64,000 nucleotides of DNA from Limnochorda pilosa. Lineage in GTDB: Bacteria > Bacillota > Limnochordia > Limnochordales > Limnochordaceae. The DNA lies in contig NZ_AP014924.1 in the NCBI RefSeq assembly GCF_001544015.1, positions 1 to 64,000 of the forward strand, written 5' to 3'. The position numbers and the translations under genes are program-made. The number at the start of each line of letters is the position of its first letter. Position 1 is the stretch's first letter. Below the pieces are notes generated by a model. It was not told the origin of the DNA. It saw nothing but the letters and a program-made list of their open reading frames with translations, and ran no database searches. Shown piece after piece: positions 22,491 through 30,372 of this stretch.

Positions 22491-23729
22491 TCACGGTTCA
22501 GCGGCGGCGACCGGGGACGTCCTGGGCGCCGACGCCCAAAGGAGCACCACGCCCACCAGGGTCTGGAGGGCAGCGCCCGTGAAGAGAAAGCCTTCGCCGA
22601 AGCGGTCCATGAGGGCTCCCAGGGCCGGAGGTGTGAGGATCGCGCCCAGGGTGGTGAAGAGGTAGTAGAGTCCGGTGAAGGCGCCGGTCTGGACGTTTCG
22701 ACCCAGGGCGGCCACCGACGGGTACGCGTTCACCACGATGAAGGCCCAAAGGATCCCCACCCCGCCCAGAGCCGCCAGCAGGGCCGGGCCTGGGCCGAGA
22801 AGCGGTGCCACCGCCAGCACCAGCACCAGGAGACCTCCGGCACCGGCCATGGTGCGGTGCCGTCCGAGCCGGGCGCCCACCAGGCCGCCGGGGATGGCCA
22901 AGAGGATCAGCATGGCCGCTGCGGCCAGAAGCGCCTGCGAAGCAGCACCCGAGGACATCCCCAGCTGCACGGTGGCGTAGGTACTGAAGAGCTGGTTGAG
23001 GGCGTTCCAGGAACCCCAGATCAGCAGCAACCCGAAAAGAAGGGCCAGGGGCCGCCGGTCGGAGGAGCGGATCAGCCGACGTGCGGTGGCCAGGACTCCG
23101 GCCGGCTCCTCCTCCGACCGGCGTTCCTGCCATCCCAGGGGCGTACGGGCCTCGCGGAGGAAACGGAGCAGGATCCATGGGATCACGAGAAGGACACCGC
23201 CCATGATCGCAAAGGCGATGCGGTCCTGCTGGGGCAGGAAGAGCGCGCCCACGCCGAAGGCGACGGCGCCGCCGAGCCCGCCCATGAGGTTGATCACCCC
23301 GTTGGCAGGGCTGCGCAGCGGCTCGGGCGTCACGTCCGGCATGAGGGCCACGGTGGGCGATCGGTGGATGCCCATGAAGAAATCGAAGAGGACGATGAAG
23401 GCGATGAGGAGAGGCAGGCTGGTGTGGTAGGGAAGAAAGAGGTAAGCGAGGCCCGCCAGCGGCATGCCCACCAGCACGTAGGGGAGCCGCGGGCCCAGCC
23501 GGGTTCGGGTGCGATCGCTCAGAGCGCCGACGTACGGCTCGAGGAAGAGGGCGGCGATCTCGTCCAGGATCATGAAGGTGCCCACCAGGGTGTTGACCTG
23601 CCCCGGGAAGGCCGGCTCCAGGAACCCACGGAGGTAGAGCGGTACCTGTACGTTGAACAGGGCCCACGCGCCCGTGATGGCGAAGAACCCGAGGCCCAGC
23701 AAGAACGTCCTGCCCCAGCGCAGCGACAC
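22491..23729 (-). CDS. MFS transporter
   Basis: 412-residue major facilitator protein with about 12 hydrophobic segments. The cytoplasmic A-loop motif appears as GALSDRTRTRLGPRLPYVLVG between helices 2 and 3. This arrangement, with the DRTRTRLGRR-type loop, is found in sugar/SLC45-like and related MFS carriers. Substrate is not predictable. The GTG start at 23729 is 7 nt after AAGGAGG, which rules out the much longer open frame. It converges on the por genes across a hairpin. A divergent promoter at 23868 drives the neighbouring glycosyltransferase. Confidence 0.85.
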   Translation of the reverse strand: MSLRWGRTFLLGLGFFAITGAWALFNVQVPLYLRGFLEPAFPGQVNTLVGTFMILDEIAALFLEPYVGALSDRTRTRLGPRLPYVLVGMPLAGLAYLFLPYHTSLPLLIAFIVLFDFFMGIHRSPTVALMPDVTPEPLRSPANGVINLMGGLGGAVAFGVGALFLPQQDRIAFAIMGGVLLVIPWILLRFLREARTPLGWQERRSEEEPAGVLATARRLIRSSDRRPLALLFGLLLIWGSWNALNQLFSTYATVQLGMSSGAASQALLAAAAMLILLAIPGGLVGARLGRHRTMAGAGGLLVLVLAVAPLLGPGPALLAALGGVGILWAFIVVNAYPSVAALGRNVQTGAFTGLYYLFTTLGAILTPPALGALMDRFGEGFLFTGAALQTLVGVVLLWASAPRTSPVAAAEP

Positions 23730-23867
23730 GACGGTGCCTCCTTCGATCGGGGTACTCCCCATGGGGGTTCGAGGCGCTGCCAGATGCTTCCTCCGTCGAA
23801 GAGACCGCAAGCGACGGACGGAGCGAGCCCGGCGGCGTGGATCGGCTACACGCGGACCGGCGAGTTC

Positions 23868-23897
23868 TTGACACGCTCCGAAAAGGTGTGCTATCCT
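23868..23897 (+). promoter_or_regulatory. Promoter of glycosyltransferase leader
   Basis: TTGACA (perfect -35) at 23868-23873 and TATCCT at 23892-23897, spacing 18. It begins a leader of about 350 nt before the next gene. Confidence 0.65.
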
Positions 23898-23939
23898 GAT
23901 CCTAACCTGGACGGGCAGGGAACTCCATCTCCCCGTCCC

Positions 23940-24160
23940 GCGGTGGGTTCGGCGGATGCGCGTAGGCTTGCTGGCCTTCCTTGTGTCAGTGACCATCTTC
24001 ACGCCGAATCCGCACCGCCATGACGCATCGGGCCTGACTGGCGAGCAGGCGCCGGCTGGGTTCGGTGGCAAGCGAGGCCGTGGCGAAAGCCACGGCCTCG
24101 GCTCCTCTTCGACGGGCGCATCGCCCGTAGTCCTCCTCGCGTCGTCTCCCGCACGTGCGG
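23940..24160 (+). ncRNA. Hairpin-rich leader RNA, unknown family
   Basis: The 527-nt gap between the MFS and glycosyltransferase genes (23730-24256) holds a promoter and this leader. Four paired elements are visible. GCGGTG/CACCGC plus TTCGGCG/CGCCGAA (23940-23954 with 24002-24018) enclose about 47 nt. An 11-bp perfect stem capped by a GAAA tetraloop is at 24074-24099 (GAGGCCGTGGC / GCCACGGCCTC). A 7-bp stem with loop CAT is at 24112-24128. A 12-nt palindrome, CCGCACGTGCGG, is at 24149-24160. I could not match it to the riboswitch classes I know (FMN, TPP, SAM, lysine, glycine, c-di-GMP, cobalamin, T-box). It may be a cis-regulatory RNA for the glycosyltransferase; GC-rich DNA forms hairpins easily, so this needs comparative support. 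Confidence 0.45.
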
Positions 24161-24256
24161 ACCAACCCTTCCCTCGCGCGAATGCCTCGACACGTCACCC
24201 GGGTCGCCGCGAACCGCCGCTCGCTGGGCAAACTCTTCGCGGCGAGGGGGATCGGC

Positions 24257-25669
24257 GTGCTCGTTCTGCAGGTGGTGGGCCAGGCAGCTGGCGGCGTGCT
24301 CCGACACCTACGCCAGCTGGTGGACGGGCTGGAGGACCACCGCTTCATCGTGGCCGGGCCAGCGGCCGTGGTGCAGAGCTTCGAGAGGCTGCCGAACGTG
24401 TTGGGGGTCTGGCCTCTCCCGACGGGCGGGGGCCTCAACCCCGTGGGGGATTGGAGGGCCCGGCAAAGGTTGCGTCTGGCGCTCGACGCCTCAGGCGCCC
24501 CAGGCATCGATCTGGTCCACGTCCATGGATGGCGGGCCGGCGCGGCGGCGGTGGACGAGGTTTGCAGGCACGCCCCGGTGGTCTGGACGGTGCACACCCA
24601 ACCCCCGGAGGGCGCTGTCGCCCGGTGGCGGATAGGCCGGGTGCTGGGCCGGCTGGGCCCGGCACCCGTGCAGATGATCGCCGTCTCGCGTAGCCTGGCG
24701 GCTGAGGTGGAGCGGGCCTGGCCCAAGGGCGGCGCCCGGGTGTGGGCGGTGCGGAACGGCCTCTCTCCCCAGGACCTGGAGGCCCTGGCGAAGCTGACCC
24801 GCTCGGGTCGCGAGCGGGTTCGGCAACACTGGGCACGGAGGGGCCTGGGCGCCCCTGCCGCTGCCCGGGCGCCGGAGCGATCCTGGAACCCCCGAGCGGA
24901 CCTTCCGGCTCCGGCCGTCGAGCTCCCCTTCCCTGTGCCCGTGCTCGGGTTCATGGGCCGTATCTGGGGTCCCAAGGGTATCTTCGACGCGGTAGAGACG
25001 CTGGCTGCCCTGGTCCGCGCAGGGTGGCCTGCAGTGCTGGAGGTGGCCGGCGAGGGCCCCGATGAGGCGGCCGCCCGTCGCCTGGCGCGCCAGCAGGGTG
25101 TCGGAGAGCGAGTGGCCTTCCTGGGGTGGCGACAGCCCTCGGAGTTCCTCTCCAGGATCGACCTGCTCCTGCACCCGTCCCGATCGGAGGGCGGGGTCCC
25201 CTACACGGTGATGGAGGCCATGGCCGCTGGGGTTCCTGTGGTCGCCTCCAGGCTGCCTCCCCTTGACGAGGTCGTGGCGGAATGGGACGAGCGATCCGGC
25301 CGGAGCGCTGCCTTGGGGGCGCCGGGCGGGGAGTTCCGCGCCACGGAGACGGGGCTCCTTTCACTCGCCCGGCCGGGCGACCCCGCCGACCTGGCCCGAG
25401 CCACCGCGGCCTGCCTCAACGATCCGGAGGCGACCGCCCGCCGGGCCCAGGCGGCGAGACGGTACGTCCGTCTCCACCTGGGGAGCGAAGCCACCCTGGA
25501 TCTTACGGACCGCATCTACCGTGTGGCGCTGGCTGGCCCTGGCGCGGAAAGCGAAGCACCTACCGGCTTTCTCAAGCCGGACCCGGGGCTTGCTGGTTCG
25601 GGGGCACGGGGGTATAATCTCAGGCAAACGCAGAACGTGCGCGAGGATGGGGACCAGTACCCTTCCTGA
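24257..25669 (+). CDS. GT4-family glycosyltransferase
   Basis: 470-residue GT-B glycosyltransferase. The N-terminal domain begins VLVLQVVGQAAGGVLRHL, the GT4 start with glycine-rich acceptor-side loop. The C-terminal nucleotide-sugar domain has VLGFMGRIWGPKGIFDAVE and HPSRSEGGVPYTVMEAMAAGVPVVAS, in which the conserved Glu-x7-Glu pattern is EGGVPYTVME. It likely makes a surface glycan or lipid-linked sugar. Start at GTG 24257 is chosen from GAGGGGGA 6 nt upstream and from family alignment; the frame is open from 24155. The last 45 codons overlap the serS promoter and T-box stem I and look poorly conserved. No other glycan genes are adjacent. Confidence 0.8.
   Translation: MLVLQVVGQAAGGVLRHLRQLVDGLEDHRFIVAGPAAVVQSFERLPNVLGVWPLPTGGGLNPVGDWRARQRLRLALDASGAPGIDLVHVHGWRAGAAAVDEVCRHAPVVWTVHTQPPEGAVARWRIGRVLGRLGPAPVQMIAVSRSLAAEVERAWPKGGARVWAVRNGLSPQDLEALAKLTRSGRERVRQHWARRGLGAPAAARAPERSWNPRADLPAPAVELPFPVPVLGFMGRIWGPKGIFDAVETLAALVRAGWPAVLEVAGEGPDEAAARRLARQQGVGERVAFLGWRQPSEFLSRIDLLLHPSRSEGGVPYTVMEAMAAGVPVVASRLPPLDEVVAEWDERSGRSAALGAPGGEFRATETGLLSLARPGDPADLARATAACLNDPEATARRAQAARRYVRLHLGSEATLDLTDRIYRVALAGPGAESEAPTGFLKPDPGLAGSGARGYNLRQTQNVREDGDQYPS
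25590..25618 (+). promoter_or_regulatory. serS promoter
   Basis: TTGCTG at 25590-25595 and a perfect TATAAT at 25613-25618 with 17-nt spacing, located inside the 3' end of the upstream glycosyltransferase frame. A CCGGCTT/AAGCCGG hairpin at 25563-25580 lies just before it. Confidence 0.85.
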
Positions 25670-25895
25670 AGGCCCGTCCAGAGAGCCGGCGGTCGCTGCG
25701 AGCCGGCCGGGCCGGATGGGGAATCCACCCCGGAGCGGGCGGTCACCCGGACGGTGTTGCTTCGCTTCCGTGCCGCCGGGAAAGCCAACCGGTTGGGTCC
25801 GATAAAGCCCGCACGAGCCAAGCTCCAGGCCGCGCCCGGCCGGAGCGACAGGGTGGCACCGCGGTTCGAGACCGCCCCTGAGGGGCGGCCTTTTT
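25625..25895 (+). ncRNA. T-box riboswitch, serine (specifier UCC)
   Basis: Leader of serS that senses uncharged tRNA-Ser. Seen in order: AGTA of the stem I loop-E element at 25656-25659; the AGAGAG bulge with distal stem CCGGC/GCCGG near 25679-25706; the specifier segment GGGGAATCCACCCC, in which TCC (Ser) is 25724-25726; the conserved T-box AGGGTGGCACCGCGG at 25850-25864; and an intrinsic terminator with stem CCGCCCC/GGGGCGG (25872-25888) followed by five T. The TGGC in the T-box bulge fits the G discriminator base seen in both tRNA-Ser genes of this window. Uncharged tRNA-Ser(GGA) is expected to stabilise the antiterminator and let serS be transcribed. Confidence 0.93.
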
Positions 25896-25971
25896 GTTTG
25901 GTGCCGAGCGGTTGAGACGCCCCGCCGGCGAGCCTGTTTCGGGAAGACGCGGACGCAAGGAGGACATGGTG

Positions 25972-27258
25972 ATGGTGGATCTCAAGTGGGTCCGGGAGCA
26001 CCCGGAGGAGACGCGCGCTGCGCTGGCCCGGCGAGGGGGCGACCTGCCGGCCGTCGACGATCTGCTCCAGGCCGATGGCGAGCGCCGCCGGCTGCTCGCC
26101 GAGGTGGAGGAGAAGAAGGCCTACCGCAACCGGGTCTCCCAGGAGATCGGCCGGGCCCGGCAGGCGGGGGAGGACGTCGAGGCGCGCATGCAGTCCATGC
26201 GCGAGGTGGGCGAGGCCATCCGCGTCCTGGACGAGCAGGTGAAGACGGCCGACAGCCGGATCCAGGAACTCCTCCTCCAGATCCCCAACCTGCCCAACCC
26301 CGACATCCCCACGGGTCCCGACGAGACCGCCAACGAGGAAGTGCGGCGCTGGGGCGAGCCCCGTCGTTTCGCCTTCGAACCTCTGGCCCACTGGGACCTG
26401 GGTCCGAGCCTGGGCGTCCTGGATTTCGAGCGGGCCGCCAAGATCGCGGGCGCCCGCTTTCCCTTGATGCGGGGGGCGGGGGCTCAACTCGAGCGGGCAC
26501 TGATCAGCTTCATGCTGGACCTCCACACCCGGGAGCACGGCTACACCGAGGTGCTGCCCCCCTTCCTGGTGAACCGGGAGGCCATGGTGGGCACCGGACA
26601 GCTCCCCAAGTTCGCCGAGGACGTCTTCCACTGCGAAGGGACCGACTACTACCTGATCCCCACCGCCGAGGTGCCCGTGACCAACCTGCACCGGGAGGAG
26701 ATCCTGGCGCCCGACGAGCTGCCCATCTACTACGCGGCCTATTCGGCCTGCTTCCGGGCCGAGGCGGGCTCGGCCGGACGCGACACCCGGGGCCTCATCC
26801 GCAACCACCAGTTCGACAAGGTGGAGCTGGTGAAGCTGGTGCGCCCCGAAACCAGCTACGACGAGCTGGAGAAGCTGGTGCGGGACGCGGAGGACGTGCT
26901 CCAGCGCCTGGGGCTCCCCTACCGGGTGGTCTGCCTCTCGTCGGGCGACCTGGGCTTCTCGGCGGCCAAGACCTACGACCTGGAGGTCTGGATGCCGAGC
27001 TACGGTCGCTACGTGGAGATATCCTCCTGCAGCAACTTCGAGGCCTTCCAGGCCCGGCGTGCCCAGATCCGCTTCCGCCCCGAGCCCAAGGCGAAGCCCG
27101 ACTACGTCCACACGCTGAACGGCTCGGGCCTGGCGGTGGGCCGGACCCTGGCCGCCCTCCTGGAGACCTTCCAGGAGGCCGACGGCTCCGTGCGGATCCC
27201 CGAAGTGCTGCGGCCGTACATGGGTGGAGTCGACGTGATCAGTGCCGGCCGGCTCTGA
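25972..27258 (+). CDS. serS: Seryl-tRNA synthetase
   Basis: SerRS charges tRNA-Ser. 428 residues. The N-terminal long coiled-coil arm that grips the tRNA variable loop spans about residues 30-100. The catalytic core has motif 2 at [21 protein letters not shown] and motif 3 at [18 protein letters not shown] at 25972 is chosen because AAGGAGG (25957-25963) is 8 nt upstream and homologs begin MLDLK; the ATG two codons earlier is too close to the ribosome binding site. Expression is controlled by the T-box leader. A tRNA-Ser gene lies 1.2 kb downstream, reminiscent of serS-tRNA-Ser linkage near the B. subtilis origin. Confidence 0.96.
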   Translation: MVDLKWVREHPEETRAALARRGGDLPAVDDLLQADGERRRLLAEVEEKKAYRNRVSQEIGRARQAGEDVEARMQSMREVGEAIRVLDEQVKTADSRIQELLLQIPNLPNPDIPTGPDETANEEVRRWGEPRRFAFEPLAHWDLGPSLGVLDFERAAKIAGARFPLMRGAGAQLERALISFMLDLHTREHGYTEVLPPFLVNREAMVGTGQLPKFAEDVFHCEGTDYYLIPTAEVPVTNLHREEILAPDELPIYYAAYSACFRAEAGSAGRDTRGLIRNHQFDKVELVKLVRPETSYDELEKLVRDAEDVLQRLGLPYRVVCLSSGDLGFSAAKTYDLEVWMPSYGRYVEISSCSNFEAFQARRAQIRFRPEPKAKPDYVHTLNGSGLAVGRTLAALLETFQEADGSVRIPEVLRPYMGGVDVISAGRL

Positions 27259-27326
27259 CGACGAGCGCTGCTTGATGTTTCCAGCCAGGACTGAAGCGAC
27301 CGGATTCCACGACAGGGGGTTGGAGG

Positions 27327-28130
27327 ATGGCAGGAGAAACCGTCTTGCTTCGCGTCGACGCCGAGGTGGCGACGATCACGCTCAACCGTCCGGAGGTCTT
27401 GAACGCCCTCGATCTGACCGTGGCGGAGGCGCTCGCTGAGGTCTTGGAGTCGTGTGAGGGCGACCTGGGGGTCCGGGCGGTGATCCTCACCGGAGCGGAC
27501 CGGGGCTTCTGCGCCGGAGGCGACATGCGGGCCGCTTGGCAGCACGTCCAGGCTGGAGGGGATCCCCGCGCCTTCTTCCGCGAGCTGACGGTTCCGCTCC
27601 ACAGGGCAATCACCTCCATACGACGGATGGAGAAGCCTGTCGTCGCGGCGGTCAACGGTGCCGCGGGGGGCGCGGGGATGAGCCTGGCGGCCGCCTGCGA
27701 CCTGCGGGTCGCGGCGGAGGGCGCGAAGTTCAGGCAGGCGTACACCTCCATCGGTCTGGTCCCCGACGGCGGCTGGACCGCCACGGTTCCCCATCTGGTG
27801 GGCGCCGCCCGGGCAGCCGAGCTCCTCCTCCTGGATCCCGTCCTCGACGCCCGGCAGGCCCTCGCCTGGGGCCTGGTGCACGAGGTCGTCCCTGACGCCG
27901 ACCTTCCCGCGCGGGTACGCGATCTCGCCGCGCGGCTGGCGCAGGGACCCACCTCCGCGTACGGGGGGGCGAAGGCTCTCGTGAACGCGGCCCTCCTTCC
28001 CACGCTGAAGGACCAGATGGAAAGGGAGCGCTGGCGCATCATCGAACAGGGGGCGGGCAGCGACTTCGCCGCAGGCCTGTCGGCCTTCATCGAGAAAAGA
28101 GAGCCCCGCTTCCGGGTAGGCAGGAGGTAG
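27327..28130 (+). CDS. Enoyl-CoA hydratase/isomerase family protein
   Basis: 267-residue crotonase-fold protein. The oxyanion-hole segments are present: CAGGDM near residue 62 and NGAAGGAGMSLAAACD near 110. The usual catalytic Glu pair of enoyl-CoA hydratase is not found. Instead LVPDGGWTATVPHLVG carries an Asp, as in PaaG-type isomerases (1,2-epoxyphenylacetyl-CoA isomerase) and some delta3-delta2 enoyl-CoA isomerases. So it is more likely an isomerase than a hydratase. ATG with a GGAGG ribosome binding site. It stands alone between serS and tRNA-Ser, without other beta-oxidation or phenylacetate genes, so the pathway cannot be assigned. Confidence 0.82.
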   Translation: MAGETVLLRVDAEVATITLNRPEVLNALDLTVAEALAEVLESCEGDLGVRAVILTGADRGFCAGGDMRAAWQHVQAGGDPRAFFRELTVPLHRAITSIRRMEKPVVAAVNGAAGGAGMSLAAACDLRVAAEGAKFRQAYTSIGLVPDGGWTATVPHLVGAARAAELLLLDPVLDARQALAWGLVHEVVPDADLPARVRDLAARLAQGPTSAYGGAKALVNAALLPTLKDQMERERWRIIEQGAGSDFAAGLSAFIEKREPRFRVGRR

Positions 28131-28373
28131 GCGAGGAGCCTGGGCACGGGCCCGACCGGTCGCACCCAGGAGCGGGCTCAGGCCGAGAGAATACGGGCCG
28201 GCACCAGCCCGTACCCAGCTGCGCTTCGCTGAGTGCCTGTCCGCACGCCGGCGAAACCCCGCCTACTCCTTCCGCGAGCATCCGCGGGTCGTCGGAGGTG
28301 CGATGGAGGAGCGGGCGTCGCAGCATCTCGCGACGTGGGGATGGGCGTGCCCCGGCAGCAGAGGCGGGCCGAA
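28131..28373. other. Intergenic region, nothing recognised
   Basis: The 313 nt between the enoyl-CoA hydratase-like gene and tRNA-Ser hold the tRNA promoter at the right end. In the rest I see no conserved frame, clear terminator or repeat. Confidence 0.5.
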
Positions 28374-28402
28374 TTGACAGGTCCTAAGACCCGTGCTACG
28401 CT
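28374..28402 (+). promoter_or_regulatory. tRNA-Ser(TGA) promoter
   Basis: Perfect -35 TTGACA at 28374-28379 and TACGCT at 28397-28402, spacing 17, 41 nt before the tRNA. Confidence 0.75.
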
Positions 28403-28443
28403 GGATGGCGCCAGCGGCCCCGGTCGGGGCACGCTGGCCGCGC

Positions 28444-28531
28444 GGAGGGGTGACGGAGCGGCCGAACGTGGCGGTCTTGAAAACCGCTGGGCCGCAAGGC
28501 CCCGTGGGTTCGAATCCCACCCCCTCCGCCA
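28444..28531 (+). tRNA. tRNA-Ser (anticodon TGA)
   Basis: 88-nt class II tRNA with a long variable arm and encoded CCA. Acceptor GGAGGGG/CCCCTCC with discriminator G. The anticodon loop CTTGAAA gives TGA. T-arm GGGTTCGAATCCC. No gene is supported in the 273 nt between it and the next gene. Confidence 0.96.
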
Positions 28532-28804
28532 CTTGCTGTTCCCTCCCAACGGCCCACCTACCCGGCGGTCCTGCTGGCGTTGATGCTAGGGTGCGCCCGT
28601 CCGGCAAGCGGTCACCGTCTTCGCCGGGCTCCTGGTGATCGGGGGCGTGCTGGCCGAGGTAGGCATGCGACGGCCGGTCGGCATGGGGTGATCCAGCGCC
28701 GGACCGTCAGCCGGCAGGGCCTGGTCAAGGAAACGAAGGTCGTCATTTCCGGCCTCTCCAGGCCTTGGAGGGCCTTGCCCACGACGCCCCACCCGAGCCG
28801 CGAC

Positions 28805-30277
28805 TCACCCCGGAAGCCCGTTCCGGGCGATGACCTCCCGGTACCAGAGCGCGCTCTTCTTGGGGATGCGCCGCTGGGTGGCGTAGTCCACGTAAACCAG
28901 GCCGAAGCGCCGGCTGTAACCCAGGGCCCACTCGAAGTTGTCCATGAACGACCAGGCGAAGTATCCGGCCAGGGGGACCCCTTCCTCGATGGCCTGCCTG
29001 GCCTCGCGCAGGTGGCCCTCCAGGTAAGCGATGCGCTCGGGGTCATGGACGCGCAGACCCTCCGCATCCTCCACGAGCCGGTCCGGGTAGGCCGCCCCGT
29101 TCTCCGTAATGATGAGCGGAAGCGGGTTGTTCCACGGGGAACGATGTTTCTCGAAACGATCCGAAGCACCCCCGCTCACCCCCGGCTCCCCGGCGTGTGC
29201 GGAGGGGGATCGGGAGAGGCCTGCCTGGGCTGCCTGCCTGGGCTGCAGGTACTCCGCGTGGACCCACCGGAGCACCTGCCGCAGCCCTTGGGGGTGGACC
29301 TCCCATCCCATCTCGGTGGCCGGGCCCTGAGGGGGGAGGACGCGCGTGCCCGTGAGAGGGTCATTGGGGTCGAGGGCCACCACGTGGCGGGTGTAGTAGT
29401 TGATGCCCAGGAAGTCGCCCGGTTGGGCGATCAGGTCCATGTCGTCCGGCTCCACGGCAGGCTGCGCACCCCGATCGCGGTACCAGGCCAGGGCACCGGC
29501 CGGATACGAGCCGCGGAAGAGGGGGTCCAGGAACCAGCGCCCGTCCAGCGTCCGAACGCGCTCCATCGCTTCCAGGTCCTCCGCGGCGCCGGAGGCAGGG
29601 GCGTACGCGTGGAGGTTGAGGGTGATCCCGATGCGGCCCGTCATGCCCATCTGGCGGAACGCCTGCACGGCCAGCCCGTGCGAGAGAAGGAGGTGGTGGC
29701 TCACCCGGACCGCGGTGGGGAGGTCGTGCAGGCCGGGGGCGTGCTCGCCGCGGGCGTGTCCGAGGAAGGCGGCCACCCAGGGCTCGTTCTGGGTGATCCA
29801 GAGCTTCACCCGGTCCCCCAGGCGCTCGAAGACGTGGGAGACGTACTCCTGGAACCGCCAGGCCGTGGCCCGATCGGCCCACCCGCCCTTCTCCTGGAGA
29901 GCCTGGGGGAGGTCCCAGTGATACAGCGTCGCCGTGGGCTCGATGCCCGCGGCCAAGAGCCCGTCCACAAGGCGGTCGTAGAAGGCGAGCCCCGCGGGGT
30001 TGGGACGCCCTGACCCCGCGGGGAAGACACGGGGCCAGGCTATCGAGAAGCGGTAGGCAGGGATTCCCAACTCCCGCATGAGCGCCACGTCCTCGGGCCA
30101 GCGGCGGTAATGGTCGCAGGCGGGCTCGCCGCTCTCGCCGTTCCAGACATGGCCGTCCGCGGCAAACCGGTCCCAGATGGATTCACCCCTCCCGTCCGCC
30201 CGAGTGGAACCCTCCACCTGGTACGACGCGGTGGCCGTCCCCCACAGGAAACCCTCAGGGAAGCTCTGGACGCTCAT
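28805..30277 (-). CDS. GH1 family beta-glycosidase (beta-glucosidase)
   Basis: 490-residue cytosolic glycoside hydrolase family 1 enzyme that cleaves beta-linked glucose or galactose from oligosaccharides. Signatures: N-terminal FPEGFLWGTATASYQVEG; acid/base Glu165 in TQNEPW (Gln in place of the common Leu/Phe); nucleophile Glu392 in ITENGAAY; and the C-terminal YFAWSFMDNFEWALGYSRRFGLVYVD. Residues about 345-383 are a Gln/Ala/Ser/Gly-rich insertion before the nucleophile strand that makes it some 40 residues longer than usual. Start ATG has GGGAGGT 5 nt upstream. It is the last gene of the lacI-permease-permease-binding protein operon, so it should act on the imported sugar. Confidence 0.93.
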   Translation of the reverse strand: MSVQSFPEGFLWGTATASYQVEGSTRADGRGESIWDRFAADGHVWNGESGEPACDHYRRWPEDVALMRELGIPAYRFSIAWPRVFPAGSGRPNPAGLAFYDRLVDGLLAAGIEPTATLYHWDLPQALQEKGGWADRATAWRFQEYVSHVFERLGDRVKLWITQNEPWVAAFLGHARGEHAPGLHDLPTAVRVSHHLLLSHGLAVQAFRQMGMTGRIGITLNLHAYAPASGAAEDLEAMERVRTLDGRWFLDPLFRGSYPAGALAWYRDRGAQPAVEPDDMDLIAQPGDFLGINYYTRHVVALDPNDPLTGTRVLPPQGPATEMGWEVHPQGLRQVLRWVHAEYLQPRQAAQAGLSRSPSAHAGEPGVSGGASDRFEKHRSPWNNPLPLIITENGAAYPDRLVEDAEGLRVHDPERIAYLEGHLREARQAIEEGVPLAGYFAWSFMDNFEWALGYSRRFGLVYVDYATQRRIPKKSALWYREVIARNGLPG

Positions 30278-30372
30278 GGTCTACCTCCCAGGCTCAAGGG
30301 TCGATCCTCCCCAGGCATGGCGTGAGGCGCGGCCGGGGTCCCTTCAGGACCCCGACCGCCGCCCGTCCGTGC

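Noticed and set aside
22476-24023. Plus-strand frame opposite the MFS gene
   Set aside because: The minus strand gives a hydrophobic 12-helix protein with a good ribosome binding site. The plus frame is a charged low-complexity shadow.
25563-25580. CCGGCTT/AAGCCGG hairpin as terminator of the glycosyltransferase gene
   Set aside because: It lies about 90 nt inside the open frame, before the stop codon, and is followed by the serS promoter rather than a T-run. It may influence the promoter but is not called a terminator.
28590-28691. Short hydrophobic peptide frame (AVTVFAGLLVIGGVLAEVG) after tRNA-Ser
   Set aside because: It has no start codon and only 33 codons between stops. A gene remnant is possible, but there is no second piece to support it.
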